From: an uncultured bacterium
GTDB taxonomy: Bacteria > Vulcanimicrobiota > Xenobia > Xenobiales > Xenobiaceae
Assembly: GCA_934644775.1 (NCBI GenBank)
Contig: CAKUDB010000027.1
Location: 1 to 35,741 of the forward strand
Length of the DNA: 35,741 nucleotides
Direction of reading: 5' to 3'
Shown here: piece by piece, positions 21,300 through 31,000 of the stretch
Layout of the letters: every line of letters starts with the position of its first letter
How positions within the stretch are numbered: the first letter of the stretch is position 1
Made by a program: the position numbers and the translations under genes
Notes under the pieces: model-generated
Databases searched by the model: none
Seen by the model: only the letters and a program-made list of their open reading frames with translations
What the model was told of the DNA's origin: nothing

Positions 21300-23762
21300 T
21301 TAAGGCTTTTCCAAGAGGCGCAAAAGATCCCTTATTTCCGGATCTTCCGGCTTAAAAGCCTTGGCTGCCACTAAAAGGCACTCGGCTTTACTAAAGGTGG
21401 TTTGAGCTTTTTCCTTATGGCCAGTTGACTTTAATTGCCTTCCTTGCTCTAACAAATAGACGGCAGCCTCTTTTAGGTTGTTGGATAAAGACGGATCCAA
21501 CCGGCAAGCTTTAAGTAGATACTTTTCGGCATCTCTGCCACTATTTTTGTTATTCTCCAGAAAGGCTAGCTCAAAACCTTGCCAACAACAGGAGATCAGC
21601 TGATTTTTAATATCTTGATAGCGGAAATCGAAGAAATCGCTATTAAGCAAAAGCTCTTCGGTGAAGACAGTCAAACTACGATCTAAGACGGCCTGGGCTT
21701 CTTTTATGCGCCCTTGGCGGACACAGACGCGAGCTAAATTGGCGTAAGCCTCGGGCGAGTTTTGGCTATCTAACTCCAAAGAGCGCCGGTAACTAAGCTC
21801 AGCTTGTTTCAAATCGCCGCTAAGCTCTAAGGCTTGGCCCAAGATACTTTGTACCGAAGCTCGGTGAGGATCGGTTGTAGCCGCCTGAATAGCACAAAAG
21901 CGAATACTTTGAGATAGAGCTTTGGCCCTCTCCTCGTTGTCACATTGGCCCAAAGTTAGCACAGCCATCTGTCTCCAATATTCGCCTATCTTAGGATCGT
22001 ATTCCGAAGCCCAGCTATAGCACTGCCTGGCCTTTTGCGCTTCTCCCATATCCAGATAGATCTTTCCTATCGTACTGTAGTATTGTCCTCCCCAAGCTTG
22101 TCCAGCTAAACAAAATAGGGCGACTAAAGATATTACCGGCAGACAATTGAAACTAATAAAATAACGCTGACCGGCGCTCCAACCGTAAGTACAACTATTA
22201 GATTCACATTCTGCCTTATCAGGCAGTCCCCAAGCCAGAGCCAGCAAAGTAACAGCCCAAACAGGCAAAATGAAGACATGATTATCTACATCTATTTGGG
22301 AATGTAACAATAAAAGTGAGGCCCCTAAAAGACAAGACAAACGGACGTTCCACAACTGGGGAGAGTCGGTAGCCATTTTTCTAAACACTTCTCGGAAGAG
22401 AAAAGCTATCAATAAATAAAAAGCTACAAACGAAACCACCCCACCCTCAGCTAATAAGTCACAGCTTAATGAATGGGAGCGTTTGGAAAACCAGCGAAAA
22501 TCAGTTTGAAAAGCAGGATAAAAGCGCTCGAAATTGCCAGCCCCTACCCCCAACAGCGGATGGGCCAAAGCCATTTTTAAAGAGGCTTTGTAAAATTGAT
22601 ACCGTGAGGCTAACGAAGAGTCGCGGCTACTGCCCAAAGCTTGTAAATGTTGCTTTCCCTGGGTGGCCATAGTGTCGGCTTGCACTAAGGAAACTATACC
22701 CCAGACCGCTAGACAACTAATAGCCAAGACCACAGCTAAAGTAGAACCGCCACTCCTTCCCTTAAGGAACTTAATATAAGCTAAGGCTAAAGCTACAACT
22801 ATACAAACAAGAGCCCAAGCCCATAAGCGCGTCCATAGTAAAACAGCGGCCCATAAAAGTATAGTTATAATTCCACTCCCTAACAGAGCCAAAGGCCAAA
22901 TGATTTTGGGAGCCGAAGAATAGGCAAAGAGAGCCACTCCGAAAGCCAGCACTAAACAGAGCAATAACAAACAAGCTCGGCTGTAAGTAAGGATAATTAG
23001 TGAAGTAGCTAAAACGACAACTAAAGCTTGGAGCCCAACTTTAAGAGAAGCATTGTTATTCTTGGGATCTTCCCATTGGCGACAGGCCTGAGCCAAACGC
23101 AACAACCCACAAGGCATGAGTAAGAGCAAGAAAGCAGCTAAGATATTTTTATTGTAAAAACTGCCAGAGATACCGTCGGAAGCTGGGTTGCTAAAATGGA
23201 GGCTCCAAGCGCCCACCATGACTAAGAAGGCCACGATCTGTAAGAAACTAAGTCCAAAATCGGCCACCCTTTCGGCATTATCCAAGGTAGAAGCCGCCTT
23301 TTGCCCAGGCTCTCGCAAGGCAAATTCTCTAATTAGGGAAGCAACTAAAAAGAATAAAGCCGCTATAGAGGCATAAGAAACAACATCGAGCAAGCTTTCA
23401 TAAAAACAAACGCTAAAATAAGCCGACAGACCATTCCAGATTAATAGAAAGGCCAAAGCCCCACCGACTAACAGCCCATATCGGGAACGCAAACGGGAGA
23501 CGGAAAGCCACAATAAAGAGGCAAGAAAAATGAGCATAGAAAGGGCACCGCGCCCCATACTCATCATGGCCCCAGAATCGGAATCTAAGAGGACGTGACT
23601 CCAAAAATTGAATAGGCCAATACCCGATACTGGAGGTGAACTGAGCGCACCATTACTATAGGCCTGGGCTAAAGCAGTGACAGCGGGAAAAGCCAAAATG
23701 GCCAAGACAACCGCTAAAGCACCATAAGTGCTTATATTAAAAATAATGCGCTCTAATTTCAA
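21300..23762 (-). CDS. O-antigen ligase/polymerase-like membrane protein with C-terminal TPRs
   Basis: The protein has 820 residues. About a dozen hydrophobic helices fill residues 10-540. The large-loop motif HPLLGVGAGNFERFYPAF (about 402-420), followed by SHSLSCDLLAEGG, is typical of the O-antigen ligase/Wzy family, which transfers or polymerises lipid-linked glycans at the outer face of the inner membrane. TPRs follow (about 565-820), including LGQALELSGDLKQAELSYRR. The start is TTG at 23762, one base after the upstream stop, suggesting coupling, though no clear ribosome binding site is seen. Some relatives glycosylate proteins, so the acceptor cannot be told from sequence. It is the last gene of the minus-strand cassette. 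Confidence 0.85.
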   Translation of the reverse strand: MKLERIIFNISTYGALAVVLAILAFPAVTALAQAYSNGALSSPPVSGIGLFNFWSHVLLDSDSGAMMSMGRGALSMLIFLASLLWLSVSRLRSRYGLLVGGALAFLLIWNGLSAYFSVCFYESLLDVVSYASIAALFFLVASLIREFALREPGQKAASTLDNAERVADFGLSFLQIVAFLVMVGAWSLHFSNPASDGISGSFYNKNILAAFLLLLMPCGLLRLAQACRQWEDPKNNNASLKVGLQALVVVLATSLIILTYSRACLLLLCLVLAFGVALFAYSSAPKIIWPLALLGSGIITILLWAAVLLWTRLWAWALVCIVVALALAYIKFLKGRSGGSTLAVVLAISCLAVWGIVSLVQADTMATQGKQHLQALGSSRDSSLASRYQFYKASLKMALAHPLLGVGAGNFERFYPAFQTDFRWFSKRSHSLSCDLLAEGGVVSFVAFYLLIAFLFREVFRKMATDSPQLWNVRLSCLLGASLLLLHSQIDVDNHVFILPVWAVTLLALAWGLPDKAECESNSCTYGWSAGQRYFISFNCLPVISLVALFCLAGQAWGGQYYSTIGKIYLDMGEAQKARQCYSWASEYDPKIGEYWRQMAVLTLGQCDNEERAKALSQSIRFCAIQAATTDPHRASVQSILGQALELSGDLKQAELSYRRSLELDSQNSPEAYANLARVCVRQGRIKEAQAVLDRSLTVFTEELLLNSDFFDFRYQDIKNQLISCCWQGFELAFLENNKNSGRDAEKYLLKACRLDPSLSNNLKEAAVYLLEQGRQLKSTGHKEKAQTTFSKAECLLVAAKAFKPEDPEIRDLLRLLEKP

Positions 23763-23763
23763 A

Positions 23764-25290
23764 TTAACACAAACCAGCCAGTTCTGTCCGACACCGCTCT
23801 ACTCGCTGACGTAAGACACCAAGAGTAATCGAGCGACCATCAACTAATATGTAATAAGAGTCGTTAATATGCTGCATTATAATAGAGCCTGCCTTGCTTT
23901 CGCTAACCAAAACGGATAAACGGCTCTTTCCTTGGCACCCCATAACTTGCAAACAAGCAGCCGCCTTTAAGGCTAAAGCTTCGCTGCTAGCAAATTCACC
24001 TTCAGCAGCTACCAAACGCCCCTGGACAGTTAGGATAATAGCCCTAACGTTACCCTTAATGCGACACAGATTAGACAAAGGCTCGGCAAACATGGCCTCT
24101 TTGGCCAAATCTTCTTCGCTGGGACTGGCAGCCTCGGCCTGAGCTTGAGCCTCTTCAACAGTAGTTGCGATCGCCTCGGCAAGATCGGAGGCTCCGGCAA
24201 CCATCTCCGGATCACTCTCATCCTTAGACTCTGTAGCTTCGGTTGAACCAACCTCTGCAGTGGCAGTCTCAATAGCCACCCCGGTAGTCTTTTCAGACTC
24301 AACAAATTCAGCCTCTGTAGTAGAGGTAAGTTCCTCAACTTTGACAGTCGGAGCAGGCTCAGTCTCAACCTCGGCTGCGGTAGTAGTTTCACCGGTAGGA
24401 AGCTCAGCCGTAAGTTCAGTTGCCACAGCCTGGGAAGCAGGAGCCGACTCAGCAACTTCAGAGACGGCCGGAACCTCCTCTTTAGGCTCCAACTCGCCAC
24501 TTTCGGAAACTTGAGCCTGAGTGATTCGGGCCTCTTTAGCGCGTTTACGTCTAGACTTTTTGCCTCGCTTAGAATGGATTTCTTCAACTTCCGCCTTAGT
24601 GTCAGAAGTAGCTTCAGCTTCTTTGGCGCTCGAGTCGGCAGCCGCTTCTCCAACTACAGGAGCAGAAGAAATGGCCGCAGGCTTGACATCAGTCGAGCCA
24701 ACGGGTAAGAAACCAGGCATATCTATAGCCAGAGGCTCCCACTTATTCATTATTTCTAAGTAGTTATTGACCCGCTCGGTACGCTTTTGAGCTTCTTTTA
24801 AGCAATAAAGCAAAATAGGCTCAGGCTCGTTTACTCCATTAGCGGCTATAGCCTCATATTCTTGAACTTCGCGGCGGTAGAGATCACGCTCGTTGCGTGC
24901 CTTGATAAGTTCATCACTTAAAGCGGCTCTGGAAGGGACAAAGGCCAAACGGACAGCCAGATCTTCAGGAGCGCTCTCTTTATCGTTAAGTAAATGTAAA
25001 AGGGCGTGGCCTTCGATATTGATAGAATCGATGGCAAATAGACGGCGCAATTCATCATAAGATTCGTGATAGAGGGACTGCAAATAAAATATTTTAGCCA
25101 AAGCCAAACGCGCCTCGGCCGTCTCTTTTTGCTTAAGAGCTTTCTGGAAAGTAACTAAAGCCTCGAAACGCAAATCGCGGCGCAGACAATCCAGCGCGTA
25201 AGTAAGCATCAAATCGACATTACTAGGATCGTTGTCCAACAAACGGCGATTCCTCTGAATTTGCCTTTCCAGAGTTGTCATCACTTCCAT
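23764..25290 (-). CDS. TPR, low-complexity linker and roadblock/LC7 fusion protein
   Basis: The protein has 508 residues from the ATG at 25290 (GTG at 25308 and ATG at 25281 are alternatives). Residues 1-110 are TPR-like helices (DPSNVDLMLTYALDCLRRDLRFEALVTFQKAL is one pair). Residues 195-390 are a Glu/Ala/Val/Thr-rich linker with one Lys/Arg-rich patch (SKRGKKSRRKRAKEA). The last 105 residues match a roadblock/LC7 domain (NVRAIILTVQGRLVAAEGEF, then SYYILVDG and LGVLRQRVERC). Roadblock proteins such as MglB act on Ras-like GTPases. I infer a GTPase regulator or scaffold. It follows a stand-alone roadblock gene. Confidence 0.75.
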   Translation of the reverse strand: MEVMTTLERQIQRNRRLLDNDPSNVDLMLTYALDCLRRDLRFEALVTFQKALKQKETAEARLALAKIFYLQSLYHESYDELRRLFAIDSINIEGHALLHLLNDKESAPEDLAVRLAFVPSRAALSDELIKARNERDLYRREVQEYEAIAANGVNEPEPILLYCLKEAQKRTERVNNYLEIMNKWEPLAIDMPGFLPVGSTDVKPAAISSAPVVGEAAADSSAKEAEATSDTKAEVEEIHSKRGKKSRRKRAKEARITQAQVSESGELEPKEEVPAVSEVAESAPASQAVATELTAELPTGETTTAAEVETEPAPTVKVEELTSTTEAEFVESEKTTGVAIETATAEVGSTEATESKDESDPEMVAGASDLAEAIATTVEEAQAQAEAASPSEEDLAKEAMFAEPLSNLCRIKGNVRAIILTVQGRLVAAEGEFASSEALALKAAACLQVMGCQGKSRLSVLVSESKAGSIIMQHINDSYYILVDGRSITLGVLRQRVERCRTELAGLC

Positions 25291-25379
25291 TTTAGTTTCC
25301 GGCCTCACTATTCATTATTTAGTTGTTACAGACACGATAAAAAAAGAGCCGTCCTAGCCCAGAGCTGAGAACTTTAAAC

Positions 25380-25745
25380 CTATATTTCAGCCAAAGCGGC
25401 TTCTATATTCTTCTTGCCTTTACGAATTTCTAAGCGCACCCGCCCCTGATTACTGCTGTCAGTACCGGTATAAATTACCAACATAGCCCCACCGACCAGT
25501 TTTTCGATCATAAGTTGCTTATTATCCAGAACTAAGTGGTGCCTATCTAATTCGGAAGCTTCCAATTCTTCAGCCAAAGCATTTACCTTAGGCATAAACT
25601 CCTTAAAGCTCATAGCCAAAGGATCGCCTTCTACCGCCTCATTAAGTTCTTGAGCCAAGATCTCATAATCTTTGCTTATGATACAAGCCCCAAAAACTCC
25701 ATCTAAACGCTGAAAATTTTGTAACAGAGACGCCAATTGAGACAT
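25380..25745 (-). CDS. Stand-alone roadblock/LC7-like protein
   Basis: The protein has 121 residues from the ATG at 25745, which is five bases after AGGAG; the GTG at 25760 would lie upstream of that site. The pattern of an N-terminal helix, FGACIISKDYEIL, a long central helix, then HHLVLDNKQLMIEKLVGGAMLVIYTG fits a roadblock/LC7 fold. It probably forms dimers or pairs with the roadblock domain of the next gene. A nine-pair hairpin without a T run lies upstream (25790-25817) and could affect expression from the preceding gene. Confidence 0.7.
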   Translation of the reverse strand: MSQLASLLQNFQRLDGVFGACIISKDYEILAQELNEAVEGDPLAMSFKEFMPKVNALAEELEASELDRHHLVLDNKQLMIEKLVGGAMLVIYTGTDSSNQGRVRLEIRKGKKNIEAALAEI

Positions 25746-25837
25746 ATTCTCTCCTTCCACAATCTTGCTTATTTCAGGGAAGGCCTAGGCTCCTCTGCAG
25801 CCTTATAAGCAGAAGAGAAGCACCTACAGCCAACTCT

Positions 25838-26731
25838 CTATATAGGACGAACGGAAATATTATCTCCCTCGGCCAGTCCCATCTTTTTCATCATAGCAGG
25901 CGTCAAGCCGGCCCTGTCGCCGAACTTAGAACCAGCCTGACACTTATACTCATACAAAGAACCATCTGGAGTTTCAATTTCTACCGAGAAGGTAGATTTG
26001 ACATCGGCGATATTCCATTCGCGCACAATATAGTTATCTACTTTGACAACGTCGTTGGCCCTAAGGAAACCACCATCAGACTTAACTATCAAAGTCTTGA
26101 TCTTTTCGAGCTCCTCTTCTTTGGCGCTACGTTTAATATCGATCTCTTCAATACGCTCAGCATAGATGCTCATAGTAGCACCGTCACTATCAAACTCGAA
26201 ATTTAAGATGCGATCTACAGCTTCAGTACCGCTAAGGATCTCTCCGTAATTATAACAAAAGCGATCACGGATAACCTCGCCGTTGTCGATAGCCAGATAG
26301 TAGGTACCTTCACGAGTGGACAGCTTCATTAAGCCACTGTAGCCGCCATCTTGCATCTTTTCCAAAATGCGCGGCATATCGCGTTTTTTTACCTCATAGT
26401 CGATATAGAGGGGCTGAAAAGCAAATACACCAGTTAAGACATTGACTATACGTTTAGAAGTAACATAGCTGGAACATTTTATCTCCTCAAGCTTAATACG
26501 ATTTAATAAGCGCTGCTCTAATTGCAAGCTAACTAAACCGGTATCATTATCGACCTCTAAAACCTGAACTACGGCTCCGTTATCATAAAATATGTAAGCA
26601 GACGAGTTTTCCAAGTCTAACTTAACATAACCGGTGAAGGCGTCATTGGATAAGTTAGTTTGCATCTCACGCATATTGTCATAAGACAACAACGTGTCTT
26701 CGATTAAAATATTGCCTTTAGGAATATACAA
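25838..26731 (-). CDS. DUF4388/PATAN-like two-domain protein
   Basis: The protein has 297 residues. Two similar halves are visible: DAFTGYVKLDLENSSAYIFY then DNGAVVQV (about 30-58), and GGYSGLMKLSTREGTYYLAI then DNGEVIRD (about 129-156). The FTG-V-L ... DNG pattern recalls DUF4388/PATAN modules, which occur in bacterial signalling proteins. A small C-terminal beta-rich region (about 220-297) ends in LAEGDNISVRPI. The start is TTG at 26731, well supported by GGAGG eight bases upstream. It is cytoplasmic, with no signal or membrane segment. The domain call is by pattern only. Confidence 0.6.
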   Translation of the reverse strand: MYIPKGNILIEDTLLSYDNMREMQTNLSNDAFTGYVKLDLENSSAYIFYDNGAVVQVLEVDNDTGLVSLQLEQRLLNRIKLEEIKCSSYVTSKRIVNVLTGVFAFQPLYIDYEVKKRDMPRILEKMQDGGYSGLMKLSTREGTYYLAIDNGEVIRDRFCYNYGEILSGTEAVDRILNFEFDSDGATMSIYAERIEEIDIKRSAKEEELEKIKTLIVKSDGGFLRANDVVKVDNYIVREWNIADVKSTFSVEIETPDGSLYEYKCQAGSKFGDRAGLTPAMMKKMGLAEGDNISVRPI

Positions 26732-26760
26732 CTGGAGATCCTCCGTCGAACTTCACGCTG

Positions 26761-28071
26761 TTATAAAGACTGAGCAGGCGGGAAACCGCTACGCTTAATA
26801 TCTAAAGACTGACTGCGACCACCTCCGCGAGCGGCCCCCTTCTGTTCCATGTCGTTAGCCAAGGCTTTCCAAGATTCTCCAGAAGCACTAGAGGCAGCTG
26901 GACGAGCCGCCCCGGGCCCCACTCCAAAGGGCGCAGAAGGACGAGCCCCCCCAGCAGGAGGAGCGACAGGACGTACGGCCGAGGCTCCAGGCCCCATGCC
27001 TAAGCTGCCATGTTTGGGCGGCGCAAAGGCAGCAGGAGCGGAAGAGGGAGATTTAGGTGGGGCAAAACCTACACCCGAAGTAGGAGACTTAGGCGGCGCA
27101 AAACCACCTGCAGCGGGAGACTTGGGCGGCGCAAAACCTACACCCGAAGTAGGAGACTTAGGCGGCGCAAAACCACCCGAAGCGGGAGACCTGGGCGGCG
27201 CAAAACCTACACCCGAATTGGGAGACTTAGGCGGGGCAAAACCACCTGCAGCAGGAGGCTTAGGCGGCGCAAAACCCACACCCGAAGAAGGAGCCTTAGG
27301 CAAAGCAAAACCACCCGCAGCGGGAGACTTGGGCGGCGCAAAACCGATACTCTGTTGTTGAGCAGGAGCCCCAAAAGGGATAGCCCCAGACGGGGATGGT
27401 GCCTTAGGAGGAGCACCGAAGCCAACAGTTCCACCGGGGACATGGCCAAAACCTCCGGTTCTTTGGCCAGCAAAACCGGCATTGACAGCTATTGTGGCAT
27501 TTCCATCGAAGCTAGGCACCTCTTTATCGCGCCGCGTAATGTGACCTTCGCTACTTTTAAGTGGCTCGATATTTTTGTAAGGCTCAAACTTCTTAGCTCC
27601 GGGAGTACTACTGCCAAGTGCTTCACTCTCGGAAGGTTTCGAAGCCAAAGAGGGACTACTCTTCTCTTCCTCTTTCTTCTCTTCATCGGCAGAACTAGCT
27701 TTATTGAGAAGAGCCTTGAACGGATCTTCAGTCTCGTCCAAAACAGGAGGCGTAAAGCGCGACTCCTTGTCCGGTTCTTCCGTCTTTTCAGGCTCTGGCT
27801 CAGGTAAGACTCCACCATTTTGACGCAGCTGAATAGCTACCCAAGCTTCCCAGCACAGGCAAATAACAAAGACCACCACAGCCACCGCGCAAACGATTTG
27901 CAATGTTAGCATATGAGAAGCCAGAGTCTGGACTAACCCGCCCCCAGCAGCAGCACCTTCAGCCTCTTGACCCCAGGCCCGACAAGATTGGCAGAAAAAC
28001 ACCACAGCGGCACCCAAAACAGCCACACCCTTACGCCAAGCGGCCCTATATGGAGCAATGGAGTAATTCAT
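26761..28071 (-). CDS. Membrane-anchored Pro/Gly-rich repeat protein
   Basis: The protein has 436 residues and I recognise no family. An N-terminal hydrophobic segment (about 15-31, possibly a signal peptide) is followed by a transmembrane helix (about 56-77, LQIVCAVAVVVFVICLCWEA). An acidic Glu/Pro/Lys region comes next, then a long disordered tail. The tail has about eleven FAPPK-type units (such as GFAPPKSPTSGV, around residues 235-350). Such tails often span the periplasm or wall, or act as flexible binding scaffolds. AGAGG before the ATG supports the start. It lies between the giant TPR gene and the DUF4388-like gene. Confidence 0.75.
   Translation of the reverse strand: MNYSIAPYRAAWRKGVAVLGAAVVFFCQSCRAWGQEAEGAAAGGGLVQTLASHMLTLQIVCAVAVVVFVICLCWEAWVAIQLRQNGGVLPEPEPEKTEEPDKESRFTPPVLDETEDPFKALLNKASSADEEKKEEEKSSPSLASKPSESEALGSSTPGAKKFEPYKNIEPLKSSEGHITRRDKEVPSFDGNATIAVNAGFAGQRTGGFGHVPGGTVGFGAPPKAPSPSGAIPFGAPAQQQSIGFAPPKSPAAGGFALPKAPSSGVGFAPPKPPAAGGFAPPKSPNSGVGFAPPRSPASGGFAPPKSPTSGVGFAPPKSPAAGGFAPPKSPTSGVGFAPPKSPSSAPAAFAPPKHGSLGMGPGASAVRPVAPPAGGARPSAPFGVGPGAARPAASSASGESWKALANDMEQKGAARGGGRSQSLDIKRSGFPPAQSL
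27035..27350 (-). repeat. Intragenic FAPPK repeats
   Basis: On the minus strand tandem in-frame units of 33-36 bases alternate (GGFAPPKSPxS and GVGFAPPKSPAA), giving a longer period of 69 bases. The copies are very similar in DNA, suggesting recent expansion. Confidence 0.85.
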
Positions 28072-28085
28072 GAAAAAACCTCTTC

Positions 28086-31000
28086 CTACTCCTCTCCTTC
28101 AAAATAGTAATATCCATCGTCATAGCCGTTGCCTTCGCCCGAGCCACCGTCGCCAACCTTCTCGAACAATTCGCTCAAGCGCTCCGAAACGTCGCGATAT
28201 TTAATATCGACAGCGTAACATTCCTGGAAAGCTTGAATAGCATCGTCGTAGCGTCCTTCAGCTTGCAAGATAATAGCTAAATTATAACGCAAATCGAGCA
28301 ACTCTTCGTCGCTGAATCCGGGCTGCTCCATAGTCTTTTGCAATTGCTTAATAGCTAAATCGCGGTATCCTTTGTCTTGGAAAGCCATAGCCAAACTATT
28401 GACGGCCACCAAAACTTTAGCCGGATCGGTAATAGCTTTATAAAACTCATCGATAGCTTCTTCCAAGAAGCCCAACTGGCGGAAAAATTCGCCCATCTTG
28501 ATATGGTAGGCAGCGTCGTTAGGCTGACAGTCTAAAGCTTTGCCATACTCCTGAGTAATTTGTCCGACTAAACCTTTAGCGAAGATCTGACGAGCCAAGC
28601 CGGCAGCTTCTTCCAGTTTACCATCCAAAGCGTAGATAATAGAAACGCGAGAGAGAGATTGGGCTCGGTCGGGCTCCATCTCCAACACTTCTTTATAGAT
28701 GGGACAAGCTTCATCGCGATAGCCGCGCTCAAAGAGAATATTAGCAATGCGCTCCACAGTTTCGGGCGAGTGGTTATCGTAGAGGCGAACTTCTTCGAAG
28801 ATAGGACGGGCAGCCTCCAGACCGCGATAATCGATTAACAATCCAGCCATCTTGAAGGCTAACTCAACGCCGCGTTTGGTCATGTCGTGGTTGACAGCCA
28901 AATCTATACCGCGACGATAGTAGGCAATCCCTTGATCGATGTCGCCCAATTCTAAGTTGGCATCGGCAATAGTAATAACCGTGTCGAGAGCTTCACTCCA
29001 CTCTTCCAAACGCTCCATAATAGAGGCTAAGCGATCTTTGACTATAAGGGCCAGATCTGTTTTGCCAGCAGAAGCGAAGCGCTCTTCCAGCTCTTTAAGC
29101 AAACCGATACCTTCAGTAACGTTTTTATGGCGGAAGAAGCCATCGCTCAACTTTACAAAGAGCATATCGGTATATTCACGACGACCTCGGCGCAAATATT
29201 CTTCCAAAGCTTTAAGGTAGTTGGCCTGAGCCTCTTTCCACTCGTCAGCTTCAACTTGCTCGTCGCCTACGCGCTCGAGATACTCTAAAGCCGCTTCCCA
29301 TTGCTGGTTGGCATTGAAAGCGTCAGACAAAGTTTGAAGCACTTTAACCACATTTTCATGATCGGAGCGCCCCTTGTAAGCCGGGATCAGCTCTTCAAGT
29401 AATTGCTGCCCTTCTTCCAAGTAGCCAGCCTTCAAGAACATGCCGCCCAGACACTGACTCAGCTCGAGGTTAAGCGGTTGCAGAGACTTAACTTCACGCA
29501 CGCAAGTTAAAGCTTCCTCAAGTTCTCCTCTGTCGAGATGGATCCCCAAAAGCACACGATAATTGTCGATAGCTTCTTCCAGACGCATATTGCGAGCCAA
29601 CAGAGTAATTAACTGGCGACGATGTACAATATCTTTGCTATCTAAATCTAAGATGCGATGTAAAACCTTCTGGGCTACCTCGTTGAGGTTTTGGCGCAGA
29701 TACTCGCCAGCCAAGAAAGAGAAATGCTCTAAAGCTTGAGCAGTTTGGCCATGCTGAGCCCAAATCTCGCCTAAACGATAACGAGCATTGAGATTGTCAG
29801 GATCGATTTCTAATAAGCGAGTGTAAATATCTACCGCTGAAGTAGCATTGCCCTCTTTACGGAAGCGTCCAGCCAAAACGAGCAAACCTTCGCAAGCCCG
29901 CTCCAATTTACCCTGAGCGGCCACTTCCTGACATAAGCGCATCCTAATTTCTACATCCATAGGATGATAGTCCAGTAAGTTGGAGTAAAGGCGCTCAGCT
30001 TCCAGGTGATTGCCCTCTGCAGAAACGGTCTCAGCCAAATTGTAAATCTCCTGACGCGCCTTAGCCATATTGCCGGCTGTTAAAAAGGAATGGACGATAC
30101 CGTCCAGATATTGCTGCTTTTCCGGCATACCGTCGGGCAACTTAACTACTAGTTCTCTCAAGTTATCAACCAAGCCGTTGATTTCGTATTTTTGCAATAA
30201 GATACGCAAAAAGGAGAGCTTCTCGGGATCGTTAGAGTCGAGCAACATAATGTCGCGCTCAGCGTCTTCAAAGCGATTGTTATTGAGATAAGCTTGGATA
30301 ATGCGACGCATATAGCGAGAGCAAATTTCCGTCTTGGGAGGCAAACTGGCCACTTCCTGAGCGGCTTTGTCGATATTGCCGTCTTGAAGGTAAGCTTCGA
30401 TAAGCTGTCCCATAAAGGAATTACGAGCCGGATCGCCTTCATCTAGCTTTTTGATACAATTCATAGCGTCATTTAAACGACCCGCTTGCATTAAACCGGA
30501 AATTTGACGCATAAAGAAATCGTGGTAAGACTCGTCACCCGGGGGCAATTTGGCCATTTCGGTAGCTGCGTCTTCAAAACGGCCCATCTCCTGATAAGAG
30601 TTGATTAGACGGCGCTGGAAGGAGAGGCGCAAAGAGTCGTCGTCAGGCAAGCGGTCGATAAGGGCTACGGCACTTTCCATATTGGAAGCCCCTAAGTAAA
30701 GCTCCATGAGGCGAGTGACTAACTTGTTACGCTCTTTATCGGAGCGAGGCACAAGCGTAACTACACGGTCGGCCTGAGATAACTCTCCCAAATCGAGATA
30801 GCGTTTGAGAAGCTCCTTATGGAAAGAGACTAAACGCCCGTCGTCGGGCTCTAAACCGTTAATATAATTCTCGGCTTCTTCGGTGCGGTTTTCTTCTAAA
30901 CAACGCTCAATAATTTTGTAAGCGAAAGCCTTTTTCTCGAAGTCGTCTTCGGGAAGGAGACCAATTTCTTCCATAGCCTGATCGTAGACGCCTTGCTCAA

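Noticed and set aside
24030..24763. Open frames in both directions over the Ala/Glu-rich linker
   Set aside because: Low-complexity coding DNA opens other frames by chance; only the minus-strand frame joins TPR and roadblock domains.
26849..27807. Plus-strand Gly/Pro-rich and Arg-rich open frames
   Set aside because: They are mirror frames of the FAPPK repeat region; the minus-strand gene has a signal-like N-terminus, ribosome binding site and operon context.
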